Assembly (NCBI RefSeq): GCF_014652815.1
Contig: NZ_BMZN01000001.1
Location: 438,866-502,865 of the forward strand
Length of the DNA stretch: 64,000 nt
From: Alcaligenes pakistanensis
GTDB lineage: Bacteria; Pseudomonadota; Gammaproteobacteria; Burkholderiales; Burkholderiaceae_B
Direction: 5' to 3'
Positions 17,353 to 25,820 of this stretch are shown in pieces (positions within the stretch are counted from its first letter, which is position 1; the number at the start of each line of letters is the position of its first letter). Position numbers and translations under genes: made by a program. The notes below the pieces were generated by a model, which made no database searches, had not been told where the DNA came from, and was given only the letters and a program-made list of their open reading frames with translations.

Positions 17353-17642
17353 AAAGCTACCACAGGAAAATGATTGGATACAAAACACCCAATACCGTGA
17401 TTCTATATAAAATAAATAAAAAAATCTGCATACGTTGTTTAGGACAGACGCTATAGCTGAATAAATTAATTTGTGCTAGGACGTAATAATAATTAAAAAA
17501 CTGAAAAAGATTATCAATTCCCTACTGTTACATGACCTTAGCAATCACTCGTCAAATCTTGAGTCCTGCCCCCTGACTGCGCGACAATAGCGTCTCCCAC
17601 GGGCTGGACACTCCACCTCTTCTTGTTTCTCAGGCTGTCATC

Positions 17643-18815
17643 TTGTCTTCCTCACACACTTCTTTATCCCCCCGCCAGGTGTTACTGGCCATTCTGGCGC
17701 TGGCGGTGGGCGGCTTTTCCATCGGTACTGGTGAATTTGTCATCATGGGGCTGCTGCCTGATGTGGCTCAGGACCTGGGCATCGATATTCCCACAGCGGG
17801 CCATTTGATCAGCGCCTACGCCCTGGGGGTCGTGATCGGTGCGCCAGTCTTGGCGGTATTAGGCGCTCGCTGGCCCTGGCGGCGCCTATTGATCGCCTTG
17901 ATGGGTGCATATGCCGTGGGTAATTTCCTGACCGTTCTTGCCCCTACCTACGAAACTGTTTTAATTACCCGCTTTCTGGCGGGTTTTCCCCACGGAACCT
18001 ACTTTGGCGTAGCTGCCCTAGTCGCAGCGCGCCTGGTGCCGCCCCATCGCCGTGCGCAGGCAGTGGCCTACGTCATGCTGGGGCTGACGGTTGCAACCTT
18101 GCTGGGGGTTCCTATCGCCACCACGCTGGGTCAGTGGCTGAACTGGCAAGCTGCCTTTACCTTTGTCAGCATTATTGCTTTGCTCACCATGGGCCTGGTG
18201 CTTCGCTTTGTACCTTTTCTGCCGGCCAATACCCTGGCCAGCCCTTTACGTGAATTGGGTGCATTGAAACGCAAACAGGTTTGGCTGACGCTGGGCATAG
18301 GCGCCATTGGTTTTGGCGGCATGTTCTCCGTCTTTAGCTACGTCAAATCGACCTTGATGGAACTGGCGGGCCTGTCCGCCAGCACCATTCCTGTTGTGCT
18401 GGCCTTGTTCGGGGTGGGTATGGTGCTGGGTAATCTACTGGGAGCACGCTATGCCGATCGCTATCTGGATCGCAGCATCCGGCTGGTACTGATCTGGGCA
18501 ACGGCGGTGCTTCTGCTGTTCATGGTGACCGCGCATCATCCTATTCTAGGCCCCTTGAACATCATGCTGATCGGCACGCTGGTTGCCTTGGGTCCAGCTT
18601 TGCAAATTCGTTTGATGGATGTCGCTGGCGATGCCCAAACCCTGGCCGCTGCCCTGAACCATTCGGCTTTCAATATGGCCAATGCGCTGGGAGCCTGGCT
18701 GGGTGGTCTGACAATTGCCGCCGGTTGGGGCTGGACATCCACCGCCTGGGTGGGTGCCCTGCTGGCCCTGGGTGGCTTAGCCCTGCATACCATTTCGCTA
18801 CGAATCAAAGACTAA
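17643..18815 (+). CDS. MFS transporter, AraJ/YdhP-type drug or sugar exporter
   Basis: A 390-aa twelve-helix major facilitator protein. The N-terminal GEFVIMGLLPDVAQDLGI segment and the LGARWPWRRLL loop between helices 2 and 3 (the place of MFS motif A) match the DHA1 branch containing AraJ, YdhP and chloramphenicol/purine exporters. It likely exports a small hydrophobic or sugar-like compound by proton antiport. The only start that keeps the first helix is TTG at 17643, since the first ATG lies inside helix 1. Its promoter must lie in the AT-rich region upstream. Confidence 0.85.
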   Translation: MSSSHTSLSPRQVLLAILALAVGGFSIGTGEFVIMGLLPDVAQDLGIDIPTAGHLISAYALGVVIGAPVLAVLGARWPWRRLLIALMGAYAVGNFLTVLAPTYETVLITRFLAGFPHGTYFGVAALVAARLVPPHRRAQAVAYVMLGLTVATLLGVPIATTLGQWLNWQAAFTFVSIIALLTMGLVLRFVPFLPANTLASPLRELGALKRKQVWLTLGIGAIGFGGMFSVFSYVKSTLMELAGLSASTIPVVLALFGVGMVLGNLLGARYADRYLDRSIRLVLIWATAVLLLFMVTAHHPILGPLNIMLIGTLVALGPALQIRLMDVAGDAQTLAAALNHSAFNMANALGAWLGGLTIAAGWGWTSTAWVGALLALGGLALHTISLRIKD

Positions 18816-18890
18816 AAGCAGGCGGATCCTGCAAGAGACTTAGTCTTCCCTCAGCCGGCAAGCCGGCCAGCTCCTAACTGAACCATTTAC

Positions 18891-20087
18891 CTAAGGTGTA
18901 GCCGTTACTGCGGGACGTGCCGCCAGCCAGCCGGCATAAGCCATCCCTACAGTCACCACCATACATAGACCCAGGGCCCAACCCCAGCCACCAAAAAGGT
19001 CATGCAGTCCGCCCATGGCGGGTGGGCCTAAAGCGGCCAGCAAGTAGCCCATACATTGAGCCATACCCGATAAAGACGCCGCTTGCGACGTGGACGTGGA
19101 ACGCACTCCGATCAAGGACAGGGCAATTAGGAACACGCTGCCGCTACCCACTCCAAACAGCACAGACCACAGCAAGGACCAGGACGGCAAGACCAGGAAA
19201 CCAATAAACGTCAGGGTCTGCAGTAAGGCCCCTGTCAAAGCCACAATACGTTGGTCCTTCAAGCGGCTCAGCACAGGCATCAGCAACAAGGCAGGAATAG
19301 CGGTAGCCAGCTGCATTAGACCGTGAATCTGACCAGCTTGTTCGGCCTCGAAACCATAGTTGACCAACATGACGGGCAACCAGCTGGCGACCATGTAATA
19401 CGCCACCGAGTTCAAGCCCATATACAGGGTGATATACCAGGCCAAAGGCAGACGCCAGACAGGTGCGCTGGCTGTGGCCACAGCAGGAGCGTTCTGCGCG
19501 GCATGGCGATCTGCCCCAAGTTGGGTCGCCCACACCAAAACGCAGACCAGCGCCATGAAGCCCACCACAATCACGGACGACCAACGCCAGCTTTGCCCGG
19601 CCCATTGCGCCATAGGCACGGCCAAAGCAGAGTTAAATGCTGCCACCAGCCCCATGAACAACACATACAGGGAAGTCACAAAGCCGATGCGCATTGGGAA
19701 GTGTCGTTTCACCAGAGACGGCAAAAGCACATTAGCCAAGGCAATACCGATGGCCAGCAAACCGATACCGGAGAACAGCGCCGTCGTCCCGCCCATCACA
19801 CGAACCACCACACCGACAGCAATCAGTACGGAGGCAATAAACAAGGAACGAGATAGCCCCACCACCCGTGCCATCGAAGCCGCCAGCAAAGAGATGACGG
19901 CGAAGATAAACAAGGGCATGGCCGTCAATAAACCGGCCTGAGTCGAGGACAAAGACAAATCGGCCTGGATCAGCTCCAGTAAGGGAGCAATGCCCGTGAT
20001 CGGCGCGCGCAAATTACCCGCGATCAATAGAACACCCACCAAAACAGTCAGGGGGTGAAAGAACCATGAAAAGCGAGAGTGGGGCAT
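18891..20087 (-). CDS. CynX/NimT-family MFS transporter
   Basis: A 398-aa twelve-helix transporter. The N-terminal LIAGNLRAPITGIAPLLELIQ in outline is the hallmark of the CynX/NimT family, in which E. coli NimT exports 2-nitroimidazole and CynX handles cyanate. It is divergent from an AraC-cupin regulator of the NimR type, the same layout as E. coli nimR-nimT, so export of a toxic heterocycle is the best guess. A long perfect palindrome lies between the two starts. Its stop faces the preceding MFS gene across a 75-bp gap with only weak hairpins. Confidence 0.85.
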   Translation of the reverse strand: MPHSRFSWFFHPLTVLVGVLLIAGNLRAPITGIAPLLELIQADLSLSSTQAGLLTAMPLFIFAVISLLAASMARVVGLSRSLFIASVLIAVGVVVRVMGGTTALFSGIGLLAIGIALANVLLPSLVKRHFPMRIGFVTSLYVLFMGLVAAFNSALAVPMAQWAGQSWRWSSVIVVGFMALVCVLVWATQLGADRHAAQNAPAVATASAPVWRLPLAWYITLYMGLNSVAYYMVASWLPVMLVNYGFEAEQAGQIHGLMQLATAIPALLLMPVLSRLKDQRIVALTGALLQTLTFIGFLVLPSWSLLWSVLFGVGSGSVFLIALSLIGVRSTSTSQAASLSGMAQCMGYLLAALGPPAMGGLHDLFGGWGWALGLCMVVTVGMAYAGWLAARPAVTATP

Positions 20088-20118
20088 GGAAACGGGCCAG
20101 TAGGTAAAAACCCTACTC

Positions 20119-20150
20119 TATCCTGTTTCCGACCCGACGCAAACAGGATA
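20119..20150. promoter_or_regulatory. Perfect 10-bp palindrome, candidate NimR-like operator
   Basis: TATCCTGTTT (20119-20128) and AAACAGGATA (20141-20150) are exact reverse complements with a 12-bp spacer. The palindrome sits between the divergent starts, 31 bp from the transporter ATG and 33 bp from the regulator ATG, where a bound regulator would block both promoters. The sequence TATTAT overlapping its right end could be a -10 element for the regulator gene. Confidence 0.6.
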
Positions 20151-20183
20151 TTATGACAACTTATACCTCAAACCAGACAAATC

Positions 20184-20948
20184 ATGAGTTTTAGCGCTAA
20201 TCCGCAGGGCGGCCCCATTTTCAGCATCAAAATGGCCATGGGCAGTGCCACTGAGAACCCTTTGCACACCCATCCCAATGGGCAGCTGATCATGACGCAA
20301 TATGGCCCTGTCACTTTGCAAACGGATCAAGGCTATTGGATGGTGCCGCCACTTTGTGCGGTCTGGGTGCCGGTAGGCATACGCCATCGCGCCCGTGCAG
20401 CCAACAAGGCCTTAATCCATTTTCTGTACATACAGCCCGGCCTGGATCAATTGCCCGACCATTGCTGCACCCTGGACATCAGCCCCATGGTGCGAGAAAT
20501 GATTATTCACTTAAGCGATCTGAAAGCCGACTACGAACTGGGTAGCCAAACCCATCGCCTCGCCCTGGTGTTGCTAGAAACCTTGAATCAGATGCCTACG
20601 CGGCAATTGCACGTTCCCGTACCGGAAGACAAGGTTTTGCAAACCCTTGCTCAGTCCATGCTCAAGCAGCCCGACTCACGCCCCACTATGGCTGACTGGG
20701 CAAAAGAACTGGCGATGAGCGAGCGCACCCTGGCCCGACATATGCTAAAACACACAGGGATGAGTTTCGGGCGCTGGCGTCAACAATTCATGATGATGCT
20801 GGCCCTCCAAAAACTAGGTTCGGGAATGTCCGTAAAGAGCACAGCCAGGGAATTGGGTTACACCTCTATCAGTGCCTTTATTACCGTTTTCAAATCTATT
20901 TTGGGCGACACCCCCAGCCGTTACTTAAGCCAAACCCAATCTTCTTAA
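20184..20948 (+). CDS. AraC-family regulator with N-terminal cupin (NimR-like)
   Basis: A 254-aa regulator with an N-terminal cupin sensing domain (ENPLHTHPNGQLIMTQYG near residue 24) and a C-terminal pair of helix-turn-helix motifs: DWAKELAMSERTLARHMLKH near residue 172 and STARELGYTSISAFITVFKS near residue 218. This order and length match NimR (YeaM), which represses nimT in E. coli. Placement divergent from the CynX/NimT transporter strengthens the match. benE follows after 27 bp, so the regulator and the benzoate transporter may share a transcript. Confidence 0.87.
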   Translation: MSFSANPQGGPIFSIKMAMGSATENPLHTHPNGQLIMTQYGPVTLQTDQGYWMVPPLCAVWVPVGIRHRARAANKALIHFLYIQPGLDQLPDHCCTLDISPMVREMIIHLSDLKADYELGSQTHRLALVLLETLNQMPTRQLHVPVPEDKVLQTLAQSMLKQPDSRPTMADWAKELAMSERTLARHMLKHTGMSFGRWRQQFMMMLALQKLGSGMSVKSTARELGYTSISAFITVFKSILGDTPSRYLSQTQSS

Positions 20949-20975
20949 GTCTTAACTCCCTCACCACACGCATCC

Positions 20976-22178
20976 ATGTCCTCCACACCTTTATCCCGCA
21001 CCGGATATCTGCATCGCTTACTCAGTTGGTTCCAGATCTCTCACATGTCGGCCGGGCTTATTGCTGTGCTGGTGGGCTATACCAGTTCAGCTGCCATTGT
21101 TTTTCAAGCGGCTCAAGCGGCAGGTGCCAACACCGCCGAGCTGGGTTCCTGGATGTGGTCTTTGGGTATTGGTCTGGGACTGTTGTCCGCCGGCCTGTCG
21201 CTACGCTACAAAATTCCGATTCTGACAGCCTGGTCCACACCCGGCGCGGCCTTGCTGGCAACCGGCCTGGCCGGCCTGCCCATGTCACAGGCCGTGGGGA
21301 TTTTCCTGTTTTCCTCTCTGCTGACCACAATTTGTGGTCTAAGCGGCAGTTTTCAAAAGCTGATGAAGTACATGCCACGCAGCATTGCCGGTGCCATGCT
21401 GGGCGGGATTTTGCTGCGCTTTGGCCTGGACTTGTTTGGCGCCATGCAGACCCAATGGCTGCTGTGCCTGAGTATGTTTATTGTGTTCTTGCTAGTGCGT
21501 CAGTGGTCGCCCCGATACGCCGTACCCCTGGCTCTGGTGGCAGGCGTCACGATTGCCGCCATGCAAGGTCTGCTGAAAATGGAAATTCTCAGCTGGACAC
21601 CGGCTACACCGGTACTGGTCTGGCCCGAATTCTCCTGGACTGCTCTGGTCGGTGTGGGGATTCCCTTCTTCATCGTCACCATGAGCTCGCAAAACATTCC
21701 GGGCGTGGCGGTCTTAAAGGCCCATAATTACGACGCCCCCAACTCCACCGTCATTAGCTGGACGGGCATTGTTGGCCTGATTTTTGGCCCCTTTGGCGGC
21801 TATGCCTACAATCTGGCCGCGATCAGCGCAGCCCTGTGCATGACCCCTGAAGTGGATGCTGACCCGCGTCAACGCTACCGAGCCAGTGTCTGGGCCGGGA
21901 TTTTCTATTTTGCTGCCGGGATTTTTGGCGCAACCGTAGTCAGCCTGTTTGCCGCCTTCCCCACCGAATTGATTGCCGCCATTGCAGGCCTGGCGTTGCT
22001 AGGCACCATAGGCAATAGCATTCACATGGCGCTGGAAGCCCCCGACACTCGTGATGCGGCTCTGGTAACCTTTTTGACCACGGCCTCGGGCATGAGCCTG
22101 CTCAATATCGGCAGCGCTTTCTGGGGGCTGGTTTTCGGTATGGCTATGTATCTGATTCAGAAACGAAAAGTATCCTGA
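20976..22178 (+). CDS. benE: Benzoate/proton symporter BenE family
   Basis: A 400-aa transporter with about twelve membrane segments, homologous over its length to BenE: SAGLIAVLVGYTSSAAIVFQ near residue 26, ITAWSTPGAAL-like TAWSTPGAALLATGL near residue 85, and MSSQNIPGVAVL near residue 240. BenE proteins import benzoate with protons, but no benABCD or catechol genes are nearby, so the real substrate may be another aromatic acid. It lies 27 bp after the NimR-like gene on the same strand and is followed by a strong terminator. Confidence 0.87.
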   Translation: MSSTPLSRTGYLHRLLSWFQISHMSAGLIAVLVGYTSSAAIVFQAAQAAGANTAELGSWMWSLGIGLGLLSAGLSLRYKIPILTAWSTPGAALLATGLAGLPMSQAVGIFLFSSLLTTICGLSGSFQKLMKYMPRSIAGAMLGGILLRFGLDLFGAMQTQWLLCLSMFIVFLLVRQWSPRYAVPLALVAGVTIAAMQGLLKMEILSWTPATPVLVWPEFSWTALVGVGIPFFIVTMSSQNIPGVAVLKAHNYDAPNSTVISWTGIVGLIFGPFGGYAYNLAAISAALCMTPEVDADPRQRYRASVWAGIFYFAAGIFGATVVSLFAAFPTELIAAIAGLALLGTIGNSIHMALEAPDTRDAALVTFLTTASGMSLLNIGSAFWGLVFGMAMYLIQKRKVS

Positions 22179-22204
22179 TCGGGCTATCGCCCTCGCGTCT
22201 GTTC

Positions 22205-22251
22205 AAGACGGCAAACAAGCCTCACATTTGCTTGCTTTGCCGTCTTTTTTT
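22205..22251 (+). terminator. Intrinsic terminator after benE
   Basis: AAGACGGCAAA and TTTGCCGTCTT pair, with an inner AAGC/GCTT helix, followed by a T run. It separates the nimR-like/benE transcript from the DUF3008 gene. Confidence 0.85.
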
Positions 22252-22297
22252 CATGTGCACACTAAAGGCTTGAGTACTTTTTTATTGGAGGTGATTC

Positions 22298-22486
22298 ATG
22301 CCTGCTTTATCGCAAGCCCAGCAAAAAGCCGCAGGTGCGGCCTTAGCCGCCAAACGGGGCGAAGCGCCCACGTCCAGCCTAAAAGGGGCCTCGCTTGAAA
22401 TGTACAAGGTCATGACGGAAAAAGAGCTGGAAGAATTGGCCAGCACAGATACAGCACGTCGTAATTTGCCCGAGCACAAAACCTAG
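22298..22486 (+). CDS. DUF3008 family small protein
   Basis: A 62-aa hydrophilic protein matching DUF3008 from end to end: it opens MPALSQAQQKAAGAALAAKR and ends with LKGASLEMYKVMTEKELEEL and a short charged tail. These small proteins are common in proteobacteria and are of unknown function; the predicted structure is mostly helical and disordered. A strong GGAGGTG ribosome-binding site precedes the ATG. Its stop directly abuts the convergent pxpA stop with no gap. Confidence 0.85.
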   Translation: MPALSQAQQKAAGAALAAKRGEAPTSSLKGASLEMYKVMTEKELEELASTDTARRNLPEHKT

Positions 22487-23245
22487 TTAGACGGCTTGAA
22501 CGCGGACGCCGCTCTGCTCAAACGCTTGATGCAAACGCTGCGCGAACTCGGCCGCTCCGGCCTGATCGCCATGTAGACATAAGGTATCCGCGGACAAAGG
22601 CACCGTTTTACCGGACAAGCTGGTGACGGTGCCTTGTTCTATCATCTGCATCACTTGCTGCACGGACTGCCCGGCATCAGTAATCATGGCACCGGCCTGC
22701 TGACGCGGCGTCAGACTGCCATCATCCTGGTAGCTGCGGTCAGCAAACACTTCTTGGGCAACCGTCAGGCCCGCATCCCGCCCAGCTTGAACCTGAATAC
22801 TGCCTGCCAGCGCATACAGAATCAGACTGCGATCAATGTCCGCTACTGCTTGGGCGATGGCCGTAGCCAGCCCAACATCACGCGCGGCCATATTGTAGAG
22901 AGCGCCATGTGCCTTAACGTGATGCAAGGCTGCCCCTTGAGTGCGTGCAACCGCGGCCAGCGCCCCCACCTGTACCACCACCATGTCATATACCTGCTCA
23001 GGTGTCACCGCCATGACACGACGGCCAAAACCGGCCAGATCAGGCAGACCAGGGTGCGCCCCTAGCTTCACACCATGTTTCAGTGCCAGGGCAACAGTTT
23101 GACGCATGGTGCCTGGATCACCGGCATGAAAGCAACAGGCGATATTCACGGATGTCACCCAGGGAATCACCTGCTCGTCATGGCCCATGACCCATGGGCC
23201 AAAGCTCTCGCCCATATCGCAGTTCAAATCAATAGTTAAACTCAT
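22487..23245 (-). CDS. pxpA: 5-oxoprolinase subunit A (LamB/YcsF family)
   Basis: A 252-aa protein starting with the family hallmark MSLTIDLNCDMGESFG, followed by HPGLPDLAGFGRR near residue 63 and HHVKAHGALYN near residue 105. PxpA works with PxpB and PxpC in ATP-dependent opening of 5-oxoproline to glutamate. PxpB and PxpC are absent here, so it is an orphan unless they lie elsewhere. Its ATG overlaps the stop of the LysR gene by 4 bp (ATGA), giving translational coupling. The start at 23245 follows AGGGGGA. Confidence 0.88.
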   Translation of the reverse strand: MSLTIDLNCDMGESFGPWVMGHDEQVIPWVTSVNIACCFHAGDPGTMRQTVALALKHGVKLGAHPGLPDLAGFGRRVMAVTPEQVYDMVVVQVGALAAVARTQGAALHHVKAHGALYNMAARDVGLATAIAQAVADIDRSLILYALAGSIQVQAGRDAGLTVAQEVFADRSYQDDGSLTPRQQAGAMITDAGQSVQQVMQMIEQGTVTSLSGKTVPLSADTLCLHGDQAGAAEFAQRLHQAFEQSGVRVQAV

Positions 23246-24183
23246 GGAGTTCCCCCTGATAATCCATCCAAACGACCTGCGGCCTGAGCAATACAGCGCC
23301 GGAACCACAACAACTCTGCCGCATTATGCGTGCGGGGATGCCAGAGCTGGTAGAAACGCATCAGCGGAAAATGAACCGGGCAAGGCAACACCGTAATGGG
23401 CAGAATGCGGGCATAGTACTCGGCAAACTGACGGTTGGTGGTGAACACCATATCCGTGCGGCTCAAAATACCCGGCACCAGGCCGAAATACGGCACCACC
23501 ATCTGCACTTGACGGCTGATGCCCTGCTCGGCCAGGCAGCCATCAATAAAGCCGCGTTTGTCCGTGACATGAGCCGACGGTGCCAGATGCGGCATCTCCA
23601 GATAATGCTGCAAAGACAGGCCACGTTGCGCCAGCGGATGATGACGGCCCAGCATACAGACCACATCATCATCAAACAGACGCGCCAGATGCAGCTTCTC
23701 CGGGGGTTCCAGCCAGTTGCCGATCACCACGTCCAGCTCGCCCTCCTCCAAGGCTTGCACGTAGTCCAGGTCCGGGTTGATGGTATGGACCACCAACCGG
23801 GCCTGCGGCGCCTGACGGCGTACCCGCTCGGCAATATCCGGGATGAAAGCCCCATCCAGATAGTCCGGTGCGCCCAGATTGAAAACCCGGGTAGACTGGC
23901 TAGGATCCACCGGCTCTGCTGTAGCAGAAATTCGCTCGATTGCTTGCAGGGCTTCCGTAGCATGTGCCAGCAAAAAGGGGCCGCGCTCGGTAGGCACCAT
24001 TCCCTTTTTGCCACGCAACAAAATCGGATCGCCCGTGATTTCACGCAAGCGCCGCAAGGCATTGCTGACGGCTGGCTGGGACATACCCAGACGGATGGCC
24101 GTTCGCGAGACGCTATGCTCTTTGAGCAGCGACTGCAAAACCCGCAGCAAATGTAGGTCTAGTTGTTCTCGTAATTTTGGCAT
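23242..24183 (-). CDS. LysR regulator divergent from xanthine dehydrogenase genes
   Basis: A 313-aa LysR protein. The N-terminal helix-turn-helix contains HSVSRTAIRLGMSQPAVSNAL near residue 23, and the ligand-binding domain begins near residue 90 in the NodD/PcpR-like style (RVFNLGAPDYLDGAFIPDI in outline). It is divergent from xdhA, and the intergenic region has paired repeats that could be its site, so control of purine catabolism by a purine or urate-type ligand is likely. It is co-transcribed and translationally coupled with pxpA, an odd partner for a purine regulator. Confidence 0.87.
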   Translation of the reverse strand: MPKLREQLDLHLLRVLQSLLKEHSVSRTAIRLGMSQPAVSNALRRLREITGDPILLRGKKGMVPTERGPFLLAHATEALQAIERISATAEPVDPSQSTRVFNLGAPDYLDGAFIPDIAERVRRQAPQARLVVHTINPDLDYVQALEEGELDVVIGNWLEPPEKLHLARLFDDDVVCMLGRHHPLAQRGLSLQHYLEMPHLAPSAHVTDKRGFIDGCLAEQGISRQVQMVVPYFGLVPGILSRTDMVFTTNRQFAEYYARILPITVLPCPVHFPLMRFYQLWHPRTHNAAELLWFRRCIAQAAGRLDGLSGGTP

Positions 24184-24249
24184 GGTCTAAATAATACAAG
24201 CGCTGGCCCCTGCCGTTGATCCGTGTAGACACTCATACGCTTATATAGT

Positions 24250-24289
24250 GAACATCATTCCAAGCAAATGTTCGCGTCCTAAGCAAATG
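24250..24289. promoter_or_regulatory. Inverted and direct repeats upstream of xdhA
   Basis: GAACAT (24250-24255) and ATGTTC (24268-24273) form an inverted repeat with a 12-bp spacer. Overlapping it, AAGCAAATG occurs at 24262-24270 and 24281-24289, exactly 19 bp apart. Both lie between the divergent LysR and xdhA genes, 38-77 bp before the xdhA ATG. They are plausible binding sites for the LysR protein. Confidence 0.45.
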
Positions 24290-24326
24290 CTATCTTCAAT
24301 CCGTAAAAAAACAGTCGAGTGAGATC

Positions 24327-25820
24327 ATGGAGACAAGACCAATTCGTTTTATTTTTCGCGGCCAGGTACAGGAAGTGGCTCAGGCCCCGACCACGCGAAC
24401 CGTTCTACAGTATATACGTGAGGATTTGCACTGCACCGGCACCAAAGAAGGCTGCGCTGAGGGTGACTGCGGCGCCTGCACCGTCATGATTGGCGAACTG
24501 GACCAGAACAATCAATTGCAATTGCGGGCCGTGAACGCCTGTATCCAGCTGCTGCCTACGCTCGATGGCAAGGTGCTCTACACCATTGAAGACCTGCGTC
24601 AGGACGATGGCACCTTGCACCCTGTGCAACAAGCCATGGTGGACTGGCACGGTGCTCAATGCGGCTTTTGCACGCCCGGCTTCATCATGTCCCTGTGGGG
24701 CCTGTACATGAAGCATGCGCCCGAGAACGGCCCCGTTTCGCGAGAACAGATCGACGATGTGCTCTCGGGCAATCTGTGCCGTTGCACGGGCTACCGCCCC
24801 ATTATTGATGCCGCCAAAGCCATGCACAGTTACCCGGCTGTGGGCATGGATCGCCAAACAATTGAAGATAAGCTGCGCGCCATTCGTCAGGACGGCATGC
24901 TGGCCTACGAGTATCAGGGCCAGACTTTCCACGCCCCACGCACGCTGAAACAATTAGCCCAATTGCGCGAACAATATCCGCAAACCCGCATTCTGGCTGG
25001 CAGCACCGATATTGGTTTATGGGTAACCAAGCAATTCCGTGAGCTGCCACATCTGATTTATATCGGTCAGGTCGCAGAGCTGCGCGAACTGAAGAGCACA
25101 GAGGACGATCTGTATATAGGCGCAGGCGTGCTGCTGAATGACGCCTTTGATGCCCTGATCAAGGACCACCCTGAATTAGCAGAACTGCGTCAGCGCTTTG
25201 CCTCTTTCCCTATCCGCAACGCCGGTACATTAGGGGGCAACGTAGCCAACGGCTCGCCCATTGGCGACTCCATGCCCGCCCTGATTGCCATGCGCACCCG
25301 CGTGGTCCTGCGTAAAGGGACCGTAGAGCGCGTCATGCCTCTGGAAGACCTGTATCTGGCCTACCAGAAAACTGCCATGGAGCCGGGTGAGTTCGTGCAG
25401 GGCCTGTTCATCCCGCGTGATAAAGGCCAGTGGCAATTCCGTACTTACAAGCTATCCAAGCGTTTCGACCAGGATATTTCTGCCGTCTGCGCCGCCTTTG
25501 CCGTCGAGTTGGATGGCAAGATCGTCAAGCAGGCTCGCATCGCTTTTGGTGGCATGGCAGCCACGCCTAAACGGGCCAGCCACGCCGAGCACGTGCTGCA
25601 AGGCCAGGAATGGAACGAGGAAAACGTCCAGGCGGCCATGCAAGCGCTGCAACAGGACTATCAAGCCCTGAGCGATATGCGTGCCAGCAGCGAATACCGC
25701 AATCAAAGTGCGGCTAATCTGCTGTATCGCTTCTTCCTGGAAACCCACCCTGAACACGCGTTGAGTCCCGCCCAGTTGAATGTTTTTCACCGAGCTCAAG
25801 CCAGCCTGGAGACCTTGTGA
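24327..25820 (+). CDS. xdhA: Xanthine dehydrogenase small subunit (Fe-S and FAD)
   Basis: A 497-aa subunit of the molybdenum enzyme that oxidises hypoxanthine and xanthine to urate. The N-terminal plant-type 2Fe-2S domain has Cys43, Cys48 and Cys51 in GCAEGDCGACTV; the second 2Fe-2S domain has CGFC near residue 112 and CRC near residue 151 (LSGNLCRCTGYRP). An FAD domain follows, with RNAGTLGGNVANGSPIGD near residue 300, and a CO-dehydrogenase flavoprotein C-terminal domain. Electrons pass from the molybdenum centre in XdhB through these clusters to FAD and NAD+. The stop overlaps the xdhB start (TGATG). Confidence 0.93.
   Translation: METRPIRFIFRGQVQEVAQAPTTRTVLQYIREDLHCTGTKEGCAEGDCGACTVMIGELDQNNQLQLRAVNACIQLLPTLDGKVLYTIEDLRQDDGTLHPVQQAMVDWHGAQCGFCTPGFIMSLWGLYMKHAPENGPVSREQIDDVLSGNLCRCTGYRPIIDAAKAMHSYPAVGMDRQTIEDKLRAIRQDGMLAYEYQGQTFHAPRTLKQLAQLREQYPQTRILAGSTDIGLWVTKQFRELPHLIYIGQVAELRELKSTEDDLYIGAGVLLNDAFDALIKDHPELAELRQRFASFPIRNAGTLGGNVANGSPIGDSMPALIAMRTRVVLRKGTVERVMPLEDLYLAYQKTAMEPGEFVQGLFIPRDKGQWQFRTYKLSKRFDQDISAVCAAFAVELDGKIVKQARIAFGGMAATPKRASHAEHVLQGQEWNEENVQAAMQALQQDYQALSDMRASSEYRNQSAANLLYRFFLETHPEHALSPAQLNVFHRAQASLETL

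Larger units (their letters stand above)
16460..17642. other. AT-rich stretch without recognisable genes
   Basis: About 1.2 kb with visibly lower GC than the rest of the window, especially 16.6-17.5 kb. No frame here has a plausible start, ribosome-binding site and protein-like composition; the only open frame of note (minus strand, 17011-17202) begins inside a terminator hairpin. It holds two intrinsic terminators that both face the minus strand, yet no minus-strand gene lies upstream of them. It could be remnant transferred DNA, or it could encode one or two untranslated RNAs. Confidence 0.6.
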
